64,000 nt of DNA from JANQSP01 sp965203225 (GCA_965203225.1 CBDBBW010000007.1:62001-126000), one strand, 5' to 3'; numbered from the stretch's first letter, positions 19,077 through 28,409 are shown. The notes: generated by a model from the letters alone, not told the origin. A program made the numbers and translations.

Positions 19077-19352
19077 AGCCGGGAGCACAGAAGTCACAAG
19101 CAGGAAACATAGGGGAGCACACAGGGAAGCATAGGGACAAGCAAGCAAGGGAGCAACAAAACATAGGGTAGCACACGGGAGAAGAGCACAGGAAGCAACA
19201 AAACAACATAGGGTAGGCATAGGGACAAGCAAGCAAGGGAGCAACAAAACATAGGGTAGCGCATAGGAGAGCAGGGAGCAACAAAACATAGGGCAGCACA
19301 CAGGGAGAGCACAGGGAGAGCACAGGGAGAGCACAGGGAGAGCACAGGGAGT
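19077..19352. repeat. purine-rich nested tandem repeat array
   Basis: About 275 bp with very few pyrimidine runs on the plus strand. An 88-bp unit containing GGGACAAGCAAGCAAGGGAG starts near 19131 and again near 19219. Within and after these, shorter AGCAACAAAACATAGGG units recur, and the end (about 19301-19352) is five near-perfect copies of the 11-mer AGCACAGGGAG. Minus-strand frames through it read Leu/Cys/Pro-rich nonsense, so I do not call a gene. It sits between phaR and tRNA-Asn and explains the 348-bp gap there. Confidence 0.85.
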
Positions 19353-19359
19353 AAGGAGT

Positions 19360-19435
19360 TGGCTGTGGTGGAGGGGCTCGAACCCCCGACCCAGTGGTTA
19401 ACAGCCACTTGCTCTACCAACTGAGCTACACCACA
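19360..19435 (-). tRNA. tRNA-Asn (GUU)
   Basis: A full cloverleaf folds on the minus strand: acceptor TGTGGTG with CACCACA, D stem GCTC/GAGC, anticodon stem AGTGG/CCACT around loop CTGTTAA, giving anticodon GTT, and a T arm with TTCGAGC. The discriminator is G, as expected for Asn. The 3' CCA is encoded. Confidence 0.97.
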
Positions 19436-19540
19436 ATCCTTCGATATAGCTTAGAAGAGCGCTGTTTTTCTGTCAATAATTTAAGATGGGATTTATCTGT
19501 TTTTCAGCCTTCACCTACGACAAACAGTCAGGAGATACGC

Positions 19541-19744
19541 TTACTGTCTGTCGGACTTTTCTTTTTTTGTTTTTTCAGAGTGTATTTGTATTCGAACAGA
19601 TCTTTCTTTCGGGGGGGAGGCAGGGGAAAAAATATTATTCAGACCTGCCTGAAACACCGGAGTATTTAATCGCTTTATAAGAACTAAAACAAAGAAAAAA
19701 ACCAAAACCATAATATTGAGTTTTACATACCAGGAAATTTCCAT
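19541..19744 (-). CDS. possible small single-pass membrane protein
   Basis: A 67-codon frame between the two tRNA genes. It starts MEISWYV and has one strong hydrophobic helix (about residues 8-24) followed by a basic, polar tail. There is no clear ribosome-binding site; an upstream in-frame start adds 12 residues. Nothing is recognised. The remaining 19436-19832 spacer shows nothing else. It may be chance. Confidence 0.25.
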   Translation of the reverse strand: MEISWYVKLNIMVLVFFFVLVLIKRLNTPVFQAGLNNIFSPASPPKERSVRIQIHSEKTKKEKSDRQ

Positions 19745-19832
19745 CTTTTTTTTCGTCGTGTTGAACAAAAATGAACGCATTTATTTCCTCTACAATAGAT
19801 GATTGTTTCAAAAAGTTCATCAGGTCAAAATA

Positions 19833-19919
19833 CGGAGAGGGTGAGATTCGAACTCACGAGACCTGTGAAGGTCTGCCGGTTTTCAAGACCGGTGCATTCA
19901 ACCGCTCTGCCACCTCTCC
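19833..19919 (-). tRNA. tRNA-Ser (UGA)
   Basis: On the minus strand, acceptor GGAGAGG pairs with CCTCTCC; the D arm reads GCAGAGCGGTTGAATGC; anticodon stem CCGGT/ACCGG surrounds CTTGAAA, giving TGA; a long variable arm (AGACCTTCACAGGTCT) marks a class II tRNA; the T arm has TTCGAAT. Discriminator G. The bases after it are TAT, so CCA is not encoded, unlike the neighbouring tRNA-Asn. Confidence 0.97.
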
Positions 19920-20051
19920 TTTGTCACCATTTTCACTTTACATTTTCCCCACTCTCTCCTCCCTAACCTTTTTAACAGGGAAGACCGGGAAAATTCACGA
20001 TCAGTAAAAAAAGCATAAATAATATATGATTTTTCTCCTGTGCTGTTTTTT

Positions 20052-20351
20052 TTATTCACTGTCAGCTATCACTATATAGACCTTCATCAACACTATCATC
20101 AAAATAAAAAGCAAATCGACCAGTAAAACACCTAAAAATCCCAATTTTTTCACCAATACGAAGAAAGCCCAGCACACTGTCAGAAAAAGGAACATGAATG
20201 AAAAATACCGGTAATTCATAAATGCCTGAAAAATCAAGGCGATCAGAAGTCCTACAAATACGGCGGAAAGCAATTTCAAAAGAATCAAACTGTATTTCCA
20301 ACCAAAGGATCTTTTTTTTTTCTTACCTGATTTCAAGAAATCGAATAGCAT
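20052..20351 (-). CDS. small three-helix membrane protein, unknown
   Basis: A 99-aa protein with a basic N-terminus (KSGKKKKRSFGWK) and three hydrophobic segments at about 22-44, 48-68 and 73-94, so an inner-membrane protein with a cytoplasmic N-terminus by the positive-inside rule. It matches no family I know. It begins 16 bp after the large GYF/TPR gene with an AAGGTG site, so it is probably co-transcribed and may work with that protein. Confidence 0.6.
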   Translation of the reverse strand: MLFDFLKSGKKKKRSFGWKYSLILLKLLSAVFVGLLIALIFQAFMNYRYFSFMFLFLTVCWAFFVLVKKLGFLGVLLVDLLFILMIVLMKVYIVIADSE

Positions 20352-20367
20352 ACAAACACCTTATTAT

Positions 20368-23304
20368 TTAACCGCAGTTTTTTATTTTTTTTCCCGTCAA
20401 TTTGGATAATTTTCTCATTCGCCTTTCAATATCTTTTCGGTCCGGCGCCCGAGGCATTAAATTTAAATAGTTGCAATAAGAGCCTTTCGCCTCCTGATAA
20501 GCCCCTCTTATTTCATAAATCATACCCAACTCTTTATATAACTGAGGATCACCTGATTTGAAACCTGTGGAATCCCCTTCTCCGCTAACTTTTTTCAAAA
20601 TTTTTACAGCTAGATCCAGATGACCGGACTGCCTGTAACAACGAGCTGTTTTAACATAGAAATTCATTTCACCAGGAGCTAATTCTATCGCTTTTTGATA
20701 TTCAATGGCGCAGTTTAAAAATTGATTCATTTTTTCGTACGACTCTCCGGCCAGCAAGTAGGGAAGAATTAGCCGAGGATTGGATCGGCTTTCCATACGA
20801 GCCTGTTTTATGGCCTCTTCGTAATTGTTTCCCTGTAAAAAAGCGATCAGGCCCAAGTAGTAATGAACTTTTGGATAGAGCTTATTCAATGCCAAAACTT
20901 TTTCAAACTGCGTTTTCGCCATAGCAAATTTCTTTTCCCGTAAACGAAGCTGACCTATGTAAAAAGTAGGTTGAGGATCCGAGGGATTTAAAATAGCGGC
21001 CTGTAAGAAAGCTTCGTAAGCCCCTTTAAAATCTCCGTTAAACATCAAAATCCGGCCCATATAAAAATAAGCTTCATTGTACTTTGGTTCAATATCAATA
21101 ATTTTAAAAAGCACTGTTTTGGCCCGATTATACTGTTCTTCTTCAAATAAATATTTAACCAATTCCATGCGAAATTCTATAACCAAGGGATAGTTTTCCA
21201 CCAGTTTTTGAAAATAGTTCACACTTGTATCCACCCCATAAACATTCCCAAGGGCCTTCGCGTAAGCCACCTGGGTTTTGGTGGCGTTGGGGTCCACCTC
21301 CAGACCCCTGGAGGCGGAAGCCAAAGACTCATTAATATCACCCAGTTTGGTGTAAGCCTCTGATAAAATCACATAAGACTCCATATCCGCTTCATATATC
21401 TTCAAAGCTTTTTTAGCGTTTTGAACCGCTTTATGATAATCCTCCTTTTTTAAAGAAAGATAAGCTTTGCCACGGTACAGCTCATAACTTCTGGGAACTT
21501 TTCTAAAAGCTATCTGCAAAATTTTCTCGGCGTTATAAAAATCATACATCTCAGAGTAATACTCTGCCATCAACACATAGGCTTCCATCATTTTTGAGTT
21601 TGCGTTAATGGCTTTTTTAAGCCAGTTAATAGCCTGATCGGAAAAGCTTAAAGCCCAATAAGCTTTAGCGGTTTTCACCGCCACCATCGCGTTTTGCCCC
21701 TCATCCACTGTGAAAGCCTCTTCATAATACCCTATAGCCGATCTGAATTTGTTGTTTTTCACCAACTGATCCCCTTTATACACCAACTGATTACTTTTAA
21801 CCCGGGTGGCCTTTAATTTTTTTACGCCACCAATTTGAATTACCAGATTCCTACTGGCTTTATTGGCCGGGTTGTAGCTGTAAGCCTGTCTGGCGTATTT
21901 CAGTGCCTCCGATGAATTGTTTTTTTTCAAACTGATCTCCGCCAGGCAAAAATAAGCATCTGAGAGCGTTTGATTGGAAACTATTTCCGGATAAGCCAGG
22001 GCAATTTTCAAATTGTTTTCTGCCTGTTCGAGTTTATTAAAGTATCTATACTCTATCAATCCTTGTTTAATCTTGGCGGTTTTGTGTCTGGAATTTAAAG
22101 CTATTACCTTCTTGTAAATGGATAAAGCTCCCGTTATCTTATTTTGCTTTACTAAAACCTCCGCCATTACCATATAAGGCGCAATCCATTTGGGAAGAAT
22201 TTTTTGAATCGTATCCACATAACTTATCATAGTTGTGTAGTCATTCAGATAATATAAAATACGAGCTTTCAAATAATAAAACAAAGGTATCATTTTTTGG
22301 GATTCCAAATCGTGAGAGACTCTACTGAGTCCGTCCAATGAACTTTCTACCATTGTTTTGGCATCTTCATATTTTCCCTTTATCAGCAAACCGACAGAAT
22401 GACACAGCCCAGATCGAACTCCTCCTTTATTCAACACAGCGGCCTTATGAATCAAACTGGAGACGACATTGACGGACTGCAAATCCTGTTTGGTAAAGGG
22501 CCACAGCTCCAAATACACCATACAAAGCATGGCCATCGCATAAGTGTTCTTTATGTCCCCCTCCACCGCCCGAACCAACAAAGTCTGCGCTTTTAAATAA
22601 GAGTACACCGTGCTGTTTAAATACTGTATAAGGCCTTTTTTAATCAGGGTATCCGTTTGTTCCGGTGGCAGGGGAATTGCTTTTTCATCCGGTTTTATCA
22701 GCTCAACATACTCTGATTTTTTTTGCTTATCCTCATCTTCCATGAAAAACAAAACACCGAATACAACAATCAAAGTCCCCGTGAGATACATCCACTTCCC
22801 TTTTCTTCGGTGCCGATGAGGGGAAGCGTCTATTTCTCTCGCTTGAGTATTGGAAAACTCCTCCTCCTCCACTTCATATTCCCCTTCCGGTTGATAAATG
22901 ACGGTCTGTTCGGAAGAGGACTGTGCATTCCTGGTTGATCTGACAGAGCTATTCTGTCTTTTTTTCTTTTGTTTTTTACGAATAGATTTCAATTCATTCA
23001 GATTCGCCACCACGGTGGCAGAGGACACGCTTTTCTCCTTATTTAAGACAGGTTCTGAAGAAATGGAAGCGAAATGAGAAAGTTCGGCCGATGCTTCATC
23101 CGGCCGGGACAAAATTTCCAACAAAGGCTCATAAAACTTTGGCTCAACAGATATAGGCTTCCATCGCCCTCCTGGATAAACAGCAATGGTCTCCTCTCCG
23201 TAAACAACTTTATCAGCGATCAGCTGAATAATTTCCTCCGTAGACAGAGGACCTTGGATACGACCATTTTTATATTTTAAAAGCCATAGCTTGCTCTGAC
23301 TCAT
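20368..23304 (-). CDS. GYF-domain, single-pass membrane TPR protein
   Basis: A 978-aa protein in three parts. Residues 6-62 form a GYF_2-like domain (WLLKYKNGRIQGPLSTEEI, then GGRWKPI), a proline-peptide-binding fold. Residues 70-168 are polar and basic. A transmembrane helix spans about 171-188. The remaining 790 residues are a long TPR superhelix (about twenty repeats) predicted to lie in the periplasm. GYF domains occur in regulatory proteins of deltaproteobacterial motility and predation machinery, but nothing shows this here. It shares an operon with the small membrane protein. It probably links a cytoplasmic partner to an envelope complex; that is inference. Confidence 0.72.
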   Translation of the reverse strand: MSQSKLWLLKYKNGRIQGPLSTEEIIQLIADKVVYGEETIAVYPGGRWKPISVEPKFYEPLLEILSRPDEASAELSHFASISSEPVLNKEKSVSSATVVANLNELKSIRKKQKKKRQNSSVRSTRNAQSSSEQTVIYQPEGEYEVEEEEFSNTQAREIDASPHRHRRKGKWMYLTGTLIVVFGVLFFMEDEDKQKKSEYVELIKPDEKAIPLPPEQTDTLIKKGLIQYLNSTVYSYLKAQTLLVRAVEGDIKNTYAMAMLCMVYLELWPFTKQDLQSVNVVSSLIHKAAVLNKGGVRSGLCHSVGLLIKGKYEDAKTMVESSLDGLSRVSHDLESQKMIPLFYYLKARILYYLNDYTTMISYVDTIQKILPKWIAPYMVMAEVLVKQNKITGALSIYKKVIALNSRHKTAKIKQGLIEYRYFNKLEQAENNLKIALAYPEIVSNQTLSDAYFCLAEISLKKNNSSEALKYARQAYSYNPANKASRNLVIQIGGVKKLKATRVKSNQLVYKGDQLVKNNKFRSAIGYYEEAFTVDEGQNAMVAVKTAKAYWALSFSDQAINWLKKAINANSKMMEAYVLMAEYYSEMYDFYNAEKILQIAFRKVPRSYELYRGKAYLSLKKEDYHKAVQNAKKALKIYEADMESYVILSEAYTKLGDINESLASASRGLEVDPNATKTQVAYAKALGNVYGVDTSVNYFQKLVENYPLVIEFRMELVKYLFEEEQYNRAKTVLFKIIDIEPKYNEAYFYMGRILMFNGDFKGAYEAFLQAAILNPSDPQPTFYIGQLRLREKKFAMAKTQFEKVLALNKLYPKVHYYLGLIAFLQGNNYEEAIKQARMESRSNPRLILPYLLAGESYEKMNQFLNCAIEYQKAIELAPGEMNFYVKTARCYRQSGHLDLAVKILKKVSGEGDSTGFKSGDPQLYKELGMIYEIRGAYQEAKGSYCNYLNLMPRAPDRKDIERRMRKLSKLTGKKIKNCG

Positions 23305-23351
23305 ATAGTTAATACTTTATCACACTATAACAACACTTTGAGACAGATTTT

Positions 23352-24608
23352 TCATTTCAGCCTTTTTATATTCGCCCCGAGAGAAAATAATTTTTTTTCA
23401 AGACATTCATATCCCCTGTCCAAGTGGTAAACTCTATGTACAATGGTTTCCCCGCGCGCCGCCAAACCAGCCAGAATCAAACAGGCACTGGCCCGAAGAT
23501 CCGTTGCCGTCACAGGAGCACCTTGTAAAAAGTCGACTCCTTTGATGATGGCTGTATGAGTATCCAATTGAATATCCGCTCCTAATCGCACCAACTCCTG
23601 AACATGCATAAAACGATTTTCAAAAATAGTTTCTCTAATGGAGGACACGCCTTTTTGTGCCTGAGTCATTAAAGCCATAAATTGAGCTTGAAGGTCGGTT
23701 GGAAAACCGGGATAGGGAGCGGTGACAATATTCACTGCGGAGAAGTCTGCCGGAGAGGACAATTCAATAGAGTTTCCTTTGACTCGTATAAAAAAACCCG
23801 CTTCCTGCAACTTTAAAATCAAGGAATCCAATTGTTCCGGCACACAGGAAGACACACAAATATTTCCTTTCGTGATGGCTCCCGCCAGGAGCAGAGTTCC
23901 CGCTTCAATCCGATCCGGAATGACCCTATGTTCTCCTGGAGACAAAGACTTTTTCGGAATAATTTGAATTAAGTCCGTTCCGGCTCCGTTAATATGAGCA
24001 CCCATTTTGCTTAAATATTCTGCCAGATCCACAATCTCCGGTTCCCGGGCTGCGTTTTCAATAACAGTAGATCCTTCCGCCAGGCAAGCGGCCATCATTA
24101 AGTTTTCCGTTCCCCCTACGGTAGGGTATTCAAGCAGTATGCGAGTGCCGTTTAACCTTCCTTTAGTATGAGCTGTAATAAGCCCTTGAACCAATCCAAT
24201 CTGAGCACCCATTTGTCTTAAGCCCTGTAGATGCCAGTGAACAGCCCGTGTTCCAATAGCACAGCCTCCGGGCAAACTCACCTGAGTCCGGCCGTGCCGG
24301 GCCAGAAGAGGCCCCAAAGAAAGCACTCCTGCTCTCATTTTCCGCACAAGGTGATAAGGGGCTTTCAAGGATTTTAATTTTCCGGTTTTTATTTTTAAAG
24401 TATTCCCCTGCCTTTGAATATCAGATCCAAGATGCTCCAAAAGCAGACAAGTGGTTTCCACATCTTTTAAGGCGGGAACATTATGAAATATATGTTCCCC
24501 TTCGGCCAGCAAGCTGGAAAAAAGCAGGGGCAGGACAGCGTTTTTTGAACCACTGACCTTTACAGTCCCCTTGAGTTTACTTCCTCCTATAATACTGATT
24601 TTATCCAT
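23352..24608 (-). CDS. murA: UDP-N-acetylglucosamine 1-carboxyvinyltransferase MurA
   Basis: The enzyme transfers enolpyruvate from PEP to UDP-GlcNAc, the first committed step of peptidoglycan synthesis, in the cytosol. It is 418 aa from the chosen ATG. GSKNAVLP near 20-27 and the catalytic cysteine in PGGCAIGTRAVHWH near 113 are present, so fosfomycin-binding Cys is retained. PTDLQAQFMALM and RLGADI segments match the second lobe. The ATG lies inside the last codons of prmC (8-bp overlap) with AAGGG ahead; an upstream in-frame start would add ten residues and a longer overlap, and is less likely. Confidence 0.97.
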   Translation of the reverse strand: MDKISIIGGSKLKGTVKVSGSKNAVLPLLFSSLLAEGEHIFHNVPALKDVETTCLLLEHLGSDIQRQGNTLKIKTGKLKSLKAPYHLVRKMRAGVLSLGPLLARHGRTQVSLPGGCAIGTRAVHWHLQGLRQMGAQIGLVQGLITAHTKGRLNGTRILLEYPTVGGTENLMMAACLAEGSTVIENAAREPEIVDLAEYLSKMGAHINGAGTDLIQIIPKKSLSPGEHRVIPDRIEAGTLLLAGAITKGNICVSSCVPEQLDSLILKLQEAGFFIRVKGNSIELSSPADFSAVNIVTAPYPGFPTDLQAQFMALMTQAQKGVSSIRETIFENRFMHVQELVRLGADIQLDTHTAIIKGVDFLQGAPVTATDLRASACLILAGLAARGETIVHRVYHLDRGYECLEKKLFSLGANIKRLK

Positions 24609-25473
24609 TGCCCTTTTGAAACTGAATGACGCGAACAATATGAGACAAGTCCTTAAACTCTCTTTTTTTTTGCATTTTGTCCAGATGGAAATTCATAAAG
24701 AACGCATTTTGTTTTGCTCCTATCTCAAAAAAATAATCCCCGCCGGGTTTGAGTAATTGAGCGGCTACATTCAACCAGGAGCGAATATGATAAAGCCCCT
24801 TTTCACTGGAAAACAAAGCGGTTGGCGGTTCAAAAGCTACCACCTCCTCTTCTACTGTGCTGTCGTCAAAAGCAATATAAGGCGGGTTGGCTACAATCAG
24901 ATCTACTTCCTTTCCAATCGCTTTTTTTATATCTTTTGCTCCGAAGGGGGAAATATCCTTATTTAAAAAGCAAGTGCGGGAGAACAAGTCCATATTTTTC
25001 GCGTTTGCGATGCTTAACTGCAAAGCCTGTTCACTAGAATCAACTGAGATCAAACGGGCTTTTGGCAGATTAGCCAATAGACTCAAACCGATACAGCCAC
25101 TACCGCATCCCATATCCACAATATTTAATTTCTCTTTTGGATCTTTTTGAAACAGCACGGCGGAGACAAGGGTTTCCGTTTCCGGCCGGGGAATAAAAAC
25201 CCCCGGTGCCACTAAAAATTCATATCCATAAAACTCCTTTTTTCCCATAATATAAGCCATTGGCATACCGGCTTTTCTTTGTTCCAACAAAGATTGAAAT
25301 CGTTTTATTTGCTCTCCGTTCAGCTTTTGATCCCAGAGAATGTAAAGTTTCTCTCTCTTACAACACAATACCCGGCTTAGGAGCAACTCCACTTCCAGCC
25401 GGGAAATATTTTCAAAACATCCTAAGTTTTCAATAGAAGAAACAGACTGAATAAAATGCCCCGGTGTCACCAC
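24601..25473 (-). CDS. prmC: peptide chain release factor N5-glutamine methyltransferase PrmC
   Basis: A 290-aa SAM-dependent methyltransferase that modifies the GGQ glutamine of release factors. The SAM site is VDMGCGSGCIGLSLL (about 118-132), and the catalytic NPPY motif lies in LIVANPPYIAF. The N-terminal helical domain recognises the release factor. Its GTG start sits one base after the stop of prfA, whose product is its substrate, and its end overlaps murA; both are typical couplings. Full family length. Confidence 0.96.
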   Translation of the reverse strand: MVTPGHFIQSVSSIENLGCFENISRLEVELLLSRVLCCKREKLYILWDQKLNGEQIKRFQSLLEQRKAGMPMAYIMGKKEFYGYEFLVAPGVFIPRPETETLVSAVLFQKDPKEKLNIVDMGCGSGCIGLSLLANLPKARLISVDSSEQALQLSIANAKNMDLFSRTCFLNKDISPFGAKDIKKAIGKEVDLIVANPPYIAFDDSTVEEEVVAFEPPTALFSSEKGLYHIRSWLNVAAQLLKPGGDYFFEIGAKQNAFFMNFHLDKMQKKREFKDLSHIVRVIQFQKGNG

Positions 25474-25474
25474 T

Positions 25475-26545
25475 TTATTCCTCTTTCATCAGGCCTTGTT
25501 CGGTCTGACGGTTTTTTAAAGGCTCGATCAGAGGATCCAAATCCCCCACCATCAGCTGATCCAAGTGATATAAATTCAAGCCGATGCGATGATCCGTAAC
25601 ACGGGATTGGGGGAAATTATATGTTCTGACTTTTTCAGAGCGATCCCCTGTTCCTATTTGAGACCTCCGGGTTTGAGATTCTTTCTCTTTTCTCCTCGCC
25701 ATCTCCCGATCATACAATCGGGCATAAAGAACTTTCAGAGCTTTTTCCTTGTTGGCGTGTTGGGATTTTTCATCCTGACATTGCACAGTGATTTTCGTTG
25801 GCAGGTGCACCACTCTGATAGCGCTGTCAGTGGTGTTGACATGTTGTCCCCCTGCTCCACTGGAACGAAAGGTGTCCACCCGCACATCCGAAGGATTTAT
25901 TTTGATTGCCGTTGCATCCACCGACGGCAAAACCACCACTGTCACTGTAGAAGTGTGTACGCGCCCCTGTGTTTCGGTTTTGGGCACTCGTTGCACACGA
26001 TGCACTCCACTTTCATACTTTAAACTCCCATATACAAAGGAACCGGAAATAGAAAAAATAACCTCTTTAAAACCCCCGCTGTTTCCTTCAGCCGAGGATA
26101 AAATCTCCACCTTCCAGTTTTTTCTATCCGCATAATGTGAATACATCGTAAACAAATCTTCACAAAACAAGCCTGCTTCATTCCCTCCCGCCGCCGGACG
26201 AATTTCCATGATAACATTTTTCTCATCCAGGGGGTTTTTCGGGATTAGACATTGCTTCAGCTTTGCCGTTAACTGATCCTGTTTTATTTGCAAAAGCTCC
26301 AGTTCCTCTTTTGCCAAAGCAATAAACTCTTTTTCCTCTTTTTCCTCTGATAAAATATTCTCATAGCTTTGAATATCTTTTTTTATATTCTGATACTGAT
26401 TGTAAATTGCCATTGTTTTTTCAAGAGAGGAATATTCCTTCATCAAATTTCCTCTTTCTTCCGGGGAGATGGAGGAAGACATATTATGTAAACGATCATT
26501 TAATTGGCGGTATCTGCATTGCAGATCATCCAACTTCTTAAACAT
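25475..26545 (-). CDS. prfA: peptide chain release factor 1
   Basis: Class I release factor (356 aa) reading UAA and UAG. The GGQ motif is in SSGAGGQHVNTTDS. The stop-codon-recognising P-x-T tripeptide is PKT within QRVPKTETQGRVHTS, which is the RF1 rather than RF2 (SPF) type; PKT in place of the common PAT is a small variation. I chose the ATG; a TTG two codons upstream is also in frame. No ribosome-binding site is near, but a 24-codon open frame ends two bases before, which could couple translation. prmC follows directly. Confidence 0.97.
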   Translation of the reverse strand: MFKKLDDLQCRYRQLNDRLHNMSSSISPEERGNLMKEYSSLEKTMAIYNQYQNIKKDIQSYENILSEEKEEKEFIALAKEELELLQIKQDQLTAKLKQCLIPKNPLDEKNVIMEIRPAAGGNEAGLFCEDLFTMYSHYADRKNWKVEILSSAEGNSGGFKEVIFSISGSFVYGSLKYESGVHRVQRVPKTETQGRVHTSTVTVVVLPSVDATAIKINPSDVRVDTFRSSGAGGQHVNTTDSAIRVVHLPTKITVQCQDEKSQHANKEKALKVLYARLYDREMARRKEKESQTRRSQIGTGDRSEKVRTYNFPQSRVTDHRIGLNLYHLDQLMVGDLDPLIEPLKNRQTEQGLMKEE

Positions 26546-26547
26546 TT

Positions 26548-26622
26548 TCAATTAAGATCCGGTCCTTTCCCTGCAAAAAAAGGGATTACTTCCGCTCCGG
26601 CCAACACCGCTAAATCCTTCAT
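26548..26622 (-). CDS. possible 24-aa leader peptide upstream of prfA
   Basis: Between rho and prfA an ATG preceded by AGG at six bases opens a 24-codon frame (MKDLAVLAGAEVIPFF...) ending in TGA two bases before the prfA ATG. prfA itself lacks a ribosome-binding site, so reinitiation after this frame is plausible. The peptide matches nothing that I can name with confidence. It may be a chance frame in the 138-bp spacer. Confidence 0.3.
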   Translation of the reverse strand: MKDLAVLAGAEVIPFFAGKGPDLN

Positions 26623-26683
26623 CAATAACCTTATTGCCGGAAGAATGATCAAAAAAATCAGGTTAAAAAAAAAGAAAGAAGGC

Positions 26684-28216
26684 TTAACCGCTCATATTAT
26701 CTAAAAAGTCTTGATTTGTCTTGGCTTTCCTCAGCTTATCCAGCAGAAATTCCATGCTATCCACCACATTCATGGGGGCCAAAACTTTGCGCAAAATCAA
26801 AAGCCGATTCAGCTCGTGCTCCTGAATCAGGAGATCCTCTTTTCGCGTTCCTGATTTATTAATATCCATACAGGGAAAAATCCGCCGTTCCATTAATTTT
26901 CTGTCCAGATGAATTTCCGAATTTCCCGTCCCTTTAAATTCCTCAAAAATCACTTCATCCATTCGGGAACCGGTGTCCACCAAAGCCGTAGCGATAATAG
27001 TGAGGCTTCCCCCTTCCTCTATATTTCTGGCCGCTCCAAAAAATCTTTTCGGTTTATGAAGCGCGCTGGAGTCCACACCACCGGAAAGAATTTTCCCGGA
27101 AGGAGGTATGACTGTATTGTACGCTCGGGCCAGACGGGTAATGGAGTCCAGTAAAATAACAACATCTTTTTTATGTTCCACAAGCCTTTTTGCCTTTTCG
27201 ATTACCATCTCAGCTACCTGCACATGACGGGTGGGAGGCTCATCAAAAGTGGAGGAGATCACTTCCCCTTTCACATTTCTCAGCATATCCGTCACTTCCT
27301 CGGGTCGTTCATCAATAAGCAACACAATCAAAAACACCTCTTCATGATTTTTAGATATGGCGTTGGCGATATTTTGTAGTAAGACGGTTTTTCCTGTGCG
27401 GGGAGGCGCGACAATCAAAGCCCTTTGACCTTTTCCCAGAGGAGCCATCAGGTTTACCACTCGGGTAGTGTACTCTGAGGAACTCCATTCCAAACTAAGT
27501 CGTTCCTCGGGATAAAGAGGGGTTAAATTATCGAAAAGAATTTTTTCTTTTGAGCGATCCGTGGATTCAAAGTTAACACTGTCGGATTTCAAGAGAGCGA
27601 AATATTTTTCCCCTGATTTGGGTGGCCGAATGGTTCCTGTAATACTGTCCCCTGTTCTCAGTCCAAACCGGCGAATTTGAGAATGACTGACATAAATATC
27701 ATCTATTCCCGGTAAATAGTTATAATCTGGCGATCGCAAAAAACCGTATCCATCAGGCAATATTTCAAGAACCCCGCCTCCGTAAATGTCCTCCAACTGA
27801 GCCGCTCTTTTGAGAATTTCAAAGACCATGTCTTGTCTTTTCATGCCAGCGGGATTTTCTATTTTGAGCTTTTGAGCCAGAACCATTACTTCTCTTATAT
27901 CCTTGGATCTGAGATTTTTAAAATCCAGATCTTTTCTTTCTTGCTCTGTTAAATTAATATCTGAAAGATCCACTTGCAGACCGGGAGGGGGAGAGGATAT
28001 ATCCTCCCGAAAAGAACGAGAATGGTGCGGACGAACTGTCTCTTTATTGCCGTTCCCTCCGGGGTTGTTTCCATTTCCGTGGTTATTGCTCCGATATCTG
28101 CCACGGGAACGTGAGAGTGAACGACGATTGTTTTTTCTTTCCCCTGAGGAAAAGCCCTCTGCCGACTTTTTAGCCGGGTAGGATTTATTGTTTTTACCTA
28201 ATTCAGAACCACTCAT
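26684..28216 (-). CDS. rho: transcription termination factor Rho
   Basis: Hexameric RNA helicase that ends transcription at unstructured C-rich RNA. It has 510 aa, longer than the usual 420, because of an N-terminal extension rich in Arg, Asn, Ser and Gly (residues 20-65, NNRRSLSRSRGRYRSNN), which may bind RNA. The cold-shock-like RNA domain (GVLEILPDGYGFLRSP) and the ATPase core (APPRTGKT Walker A, VILLDSITRLARAYN Walker B, GGVDSSALHKPKRFFGAARN Q/R-loop region) are complete. The ATG lacks a clear ribosome-binding site. rpmE, which lies between rho and prfA in many relatives, is absent. Confidence 0.97.
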   Translation of the reverse strand: MSGSELGKNNKSYPAKKSAEGFSSGERKNNRRSLSRSRGRYRSNNHGNGNNPGGNGNKETVRPHHSRSFREDISSPPPGLQVDLSDINLTEQERKDLDFKNLRSKDIREVMVLAQKLKIENPAGMKRQDMVFEILKRAAQLEDIYGGGVLEILPDGYGFLRSPDYNYLPGIDDIYVSHSQIRRFGLRTGDSITGTIRPPKSGEKYFALLKSDSVNFESTDRSKEKILFDNLTPLYPEERLSLEWSSSEYTTRVVNLMAPLGKGQRALIVAPPRTGKTVLLQNIANAISKNHEEVFLIVLLIDERPEEVTDMLRNVKGEVISSTFDEPPTRHVQVAEMVIEKAKRLVEHKKDVVILLDSITRLARAYNTVIPPSGKILSGGVDSSALHKPKRFFGAARNIEEGGSLTIIATALVDTGSRMDEVIFEEFKGTGNSEIHLDRKLMERRIFPCMDINKSGTRKEDLLIQEHELNRLLILRKVLAPMNVVDSMEFLLDKLRKAKTNQDFLDNMSG

Positions 28217-28409
28217 ATTATTTTTATTTTTTGATTAAATGGAAGAAAACAGAATTTTTTATCTTTCTTAATTAAATTTTTGTTTGCTTTTTTATTCTTT
28301 TATAAACAAACGGGGAAAACCGGAAATTTCAAACTTGCGGAAGTATAACCTCTTTAAAGTAAAATATCTGATAAATGATTAATAAAGACTAATGAGGCAA
28401 GCTATATAG

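Noticed and set aside
19063..19420. Leu/Cys/Pro-rich minus-strand proteins over the repeat array
   Set aside because: They are translations of low-complexity tandem DNA in several frames, without ribosome sites, and one runs into a tRNA.
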